Of a stretch of DNA of 64,000 nucleotides, positions 1 through 64,000 are shown piece after piece; the stretch's first letter is position 1; each line of letters opens with the position of its first letter. Both the position numbers and the translations under genes were made by a program. A model generated the notes under the pieces. That model was not told the origin of the DNA, did no database searches, and saw nothing but the letters and a program-made list of their open reading frames with translations. The stretch covers positions 186,001 to 250,000 of the forward strand of contig BAAHQB010000231.1 in NCBI GenBank assembly GCA_054601695.1. Reading direction: 5' to 3'. The stretch is from Amorphochlora amoebiformis. Lineage: Eukaryota > Cercozoa > Chlorarachniophyceae.

Positions 1-324
1 TATGGTTAACAATACCTCAGTGCCTACGTACGCATTGCCGTACATTCGTGTACATATTGTTAGATTTAGTGCGTACGCATCATAGTTCAGTGGGGTATGT
101 AGAATTTCTAGAATTTAGGTCAGTTATACTAGAGTTAATAATTCGAATACGGTACCTGAATGTATATGCGACAATGGCAAATGCGCACGCTGATACACTA
201 GATACATAATATACAATGGTAGATATATATAAGGCCCACTGAGGCCTATTATATATGCATACGACAGTCAGTACATTAGTACAATATTGCAATGATTCGT
301 ACCTTTATATACTATGATATATAT

Positions 325-374
<50 letters not shown>

Positions 375-666
375 TAGGTATATATCATAGTCTATATATC
401 ATTGTATATTAGTAAGCGGAGCATGGTAATCATACAGCGATAGCGAAGCAGGCAGTGGAGTGCCGTATATCCTAGATATCTTAGAGATTAATAGATTCAT
501 GCAATAGTATATATTAGTATGCCTGCAAACGTTGCCATCCAGTTAATTGTTGTGTGTTGTAGCGCATGTCTAGATGAGAGTCTGGATCCATTTGATTGTC
601 ATACACGTACGTATGTCACTACTACGAGCCGGGCCTATATCTAGTATATATATATTTATATATATA

Positions 667-723
<57 letters not shown>

Positions 724-1106
724 CACGTAATGCTTTGGTCAAAGATCTGCTGTGATCTACGGCTAGACGGGATATAGAGAGGATCATGATCAATTATGTA
801 CACAAAATCTAGAAAATAGGCTTTATTATTAACTATACGTTCTGTGTTTACAACAGTTTCAGTGCTTTCAAACAATCATTTAAAATTCACTTCACACATA
901 TAACATATGTATTAGGTATATATCATAGGCTTTGCAGCTAGGCCATACAAACTGAAGCGGATATCTAGAATCTTCTGATGACATAATTAGCTTTTTCAAA
1001 ATATAGGCGTAACTTCGGGAAATTTTCTAGATCTAGATTATTGATTTTTGGTTTGCTTTAGGTGCATCAGAAAAGTAGAATTCTAGATACTTGGGTAAAA
1101 ACGAGG
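1..1106. other. Non-coding flank downstream of the giant minus-strand gene
   Basis: No exon with supportable splice borders was found on either strand. The stretch holds short (CA)n/(TA)n tracts at about 325-372 and 645-720, and mixed AT-rich sequence. A minus-strand AATAAA-like hexamer lies near 822-827, about 280 nt past the stop codon of the minus-strand gene, and could be a polyadenylation signal. That assignment is weak because such hexamers are common in AT-rich DNA. Confidence 0.5.
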
Positions 1107-33933
<32,827 letters not shown>

Positions 33934-34747
33934 CCTGATCAAGTAGGATTGAGATCTCACCAATTCGTAAAAACGGCTTAGTATTCATATTCAAAACGAT
34001 AGCAGGTTGTCTCGATTTAAATTCGTGAATAGCGGTCTCTTCATTAAATCGGTAAATACTAATAAACCCTAACAAATCAACGAAGAAATGTTAGCACCGT
34101 ATTAGTCCTACGTATCAATTGTTGCAATAAGTTCAATATAGAAGCTTAACAACCTGAGTTTCCATAAGTCATACGTGTACACTGTACACTAGATCTCCAA
34201 CGTTTCTTATCCAGTCTGTACTGAGGCATTCGTATTGTTCCACGATCGATTTTAAAATTTATTGACCCTACCCCATTTTTTGAAGTTATACACTGCCCTG
34301 CGTGACTGCGTCGGATCAGCGACGAATGGAGACTAAACGCATGAGATGCATTGAAAGATGATGAAAGAACACAGATACGTACTGTAAAAGAAACGCGATA
34401 GTTTAGGAACGCGCGGACGTGCACGGTGGGAAAACGACTAGAAAGACAATGCTCATAGCAATTTATACCTTCAAGGCCCCATGCGCGAGAGGTTTGTTGG
34501 GGAGTAAGGAGAGTTTGAGGTGTTCTGCAATACTCAGTGCCCTCAAATGGTCTGAACAGATGACCATTGTCTAGATCTCACCGTGCCTTATTTTGGGTGA
34601 ACTTTGTAACCACATTATTCAGTAGCTGCTGTGACAAATAATGAGGAAAACGTGACTCGAGGGTAGCGATAGCGTTGGAAGACGTGCATGTTGTAAATTG
34701 AGATTGCTTATATGACTAATAATTTAGATCATCGACGCTCATGCAAC

Positions 34748-34816
<69 letters not shown>

Positions 34817-34834
34817 ATATTATGTATGTATATG

Positions 34835-34903
<69 letters not shown>

Positions 34904-35194
34904 ATGTATAAGCTGGCAGTCATGTTAAATATTTTCTGGTAGTTGTACATTTTTAGGTTGAATGAGTACCCATTGAATACTGCTAGTGTAGGGTATTACA
35001 ACAGTAGCAGTGTGGATTAGATATTTTTCGGATTCTTTTTGATAAGATACGAGATATACAGTCAACCTTGATGCTTCATTAGACTACTTTTGCGACTTCC
35101 GTATCTGATCAGGTATATCACCATTTATTATTTATAACACATACATTTGTATATATACATATATATCTAGTATATACATATATATCTAGTATAT

Positions 35195-35244
<50 letters not shown>

Positions 35245-35331
35245 ATGTATATATATATATATATATATATATATGTTTAAACATAACATTTGTTTATAAA
35301 TATATAAATATATATTATATATAATATATAT

Positions 35332-35381
<50 letters not shown>

Positions 35382-35426
35382 TAGAAGACATGTTTGTGTT
35401 TGTACTATATGTAAATCATGCCACCG

Positions 35427-35473
<47 letters not shown>

Positions 35474-35584
35474 ATATATAATATAATATAATATATTATA
35501 ATATTCAAGGATATATATTTTCTTCATATACTCATGTACATTCTTTATGTATGTAAATACATATATATATATATATATCATATG

Positions 35585-35618
<34 letters not shown>

Positions 35619-35627
35619 GTTACATAT

Positions 35628-35670
<43 letters not shown>

Positions 35671-35688
35671 ATATATATACACATATAC

Positions 35689-35727
<39 letters not shown>

Positions 35728-35836
35728 CTATATATATAAATCACAGGATATATATACATGAATATACCTATGTTTGTGTTTTACATACATATATATACAT
35801 GTACATATATACACACATATATAATATATATATATA

Positions 35837-35878
<42 letters not shown>

Positions 35879-35916
35879 TTTATATATATATATGTGTATA
35901 TATATTTATATACATG

Positions 35917-35961
<45 letters not shown>

Positions 35962-36009
35962 AATGAATAAATATATACACATATATATACAAATATGTTA
36001 ACGTACAGT
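33934..36009. other. Intergenic spacer between the two minus-strand genes
   Basis: This lies upstream of the signal-peptide exon and downstream of the SEC14-like gene. From 33934 to about 34740 it is complex sequence with no supportable exon; a 92-codon minus-strand ORF at 34146-34424 lacks splice or family support. From 34748 to 35980 it is mostly (TA)n with short (TG)n and (CA)n. It presumably contains the promoter of the giant gene, but no motif is convincing. Confidence 0.55.
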
Positions 36010-40300
<4,291 letters not shown>

Positions 40301-40600
40301 GCCGAGGAGACGCCTGTCATATCATTTCGCGAAAGATGCTTTGCGCCTCCCGCTTGTCAACCGTCAAAGTTTGGCGCGTCAATCGCCGCATATCCTTCTT
40401 TAGATATAGGGATATTCAAGTATAAATATAATGATATATTCCTCAGCTTGATATTCACACATATATAAACTGTAATATTTTTATAACTTACATATTAATA
40501 TCTGAATATACGGAATACAATATCACGTGTTGAGACATGTCACCCAACTAGACCAAACTGCGCGGAAAATTGACCAGATAATCCACACCGCCGCGCCGTG
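40301..40600. promoter_or_regulatory. Putative bidirectional promoter region
   Basis: About 300 bp separate the presumed start of the minus-strand SEC14-like gene from the ATG of the plus-strand GluRS gene. The stretch lacks long (TA)n, unlike almost all other non-coding DNA here. The head-to-head arrangement suggests a shared promoter. No TATA box or initiator can be singled out, and the boundary depends on which SEC14 start codon is right. Confidence 0.4.

Positions 40601-64000
<23,400 letters not shown>

Overview
This window comes from a nuclear genome of a very intron-rich eukaryote, most likely a protist. It holds two complete or nearly complete spliced genes on the minus strand and one long 5'-complete gene on the plus strand. 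Exons are mostly 35 to 150 nt with normal base composition. They are islands in introns made largely of (TA)n and other simple repeats. Nearly every open frame in the window is a Tyr/Ile shadow of (TA)n, so the genes were rebuilt by joining short exons at GT...AG borders and checking that reading phase carries across each junction. Interstitial TTAGGG arrays and PTxxPT-rich extracellular segments would fit an algal or alveolate/stramenopile protist, but I cannot place the organism from sequence alone.

Layout: (1) 1-1106, no gene seen, downstream of gene 1. (2) 1107-33933, minus strand, one giant gene of about 65 exons and about 2,790 codons. It encodes a secreted or surface protein: signal peptide, Cys-rich modules, a region resembling Ig-like putative (He_PIG-type) linkers, blocks of PT-rich tandem peptide, an unusually long helical exon and a terminal exon. 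(3) 33934-36009, AT-rich spacer. (4) 36010 to about 40300, minus strand, a 12-exon CRAL-TRIO/SEC14-like lipid-transfer protein. (5) A spacer of about 300 bp that looks like a divergent promoter. (6) 40601 to beyond 64000, plus strand, cytosolic-type glutamyl-tRNA synthetase. It has 34 exons and 709 codons inside the window; the last few C-terminal codons lie past the end.

The three genes show no functional link. The most striking pattern is structural. At many introns the DNA at one exon-intron border (part of the exon plus adjacent intron) is repeated one to six times. The copies are separated by (TA)n tracts, have mostly lost their splice sites, and sit next to the real exon. Two copies in the GluRS gene keep both splice sites and would act as 19-nt stop-containing poison micro-exons if included.
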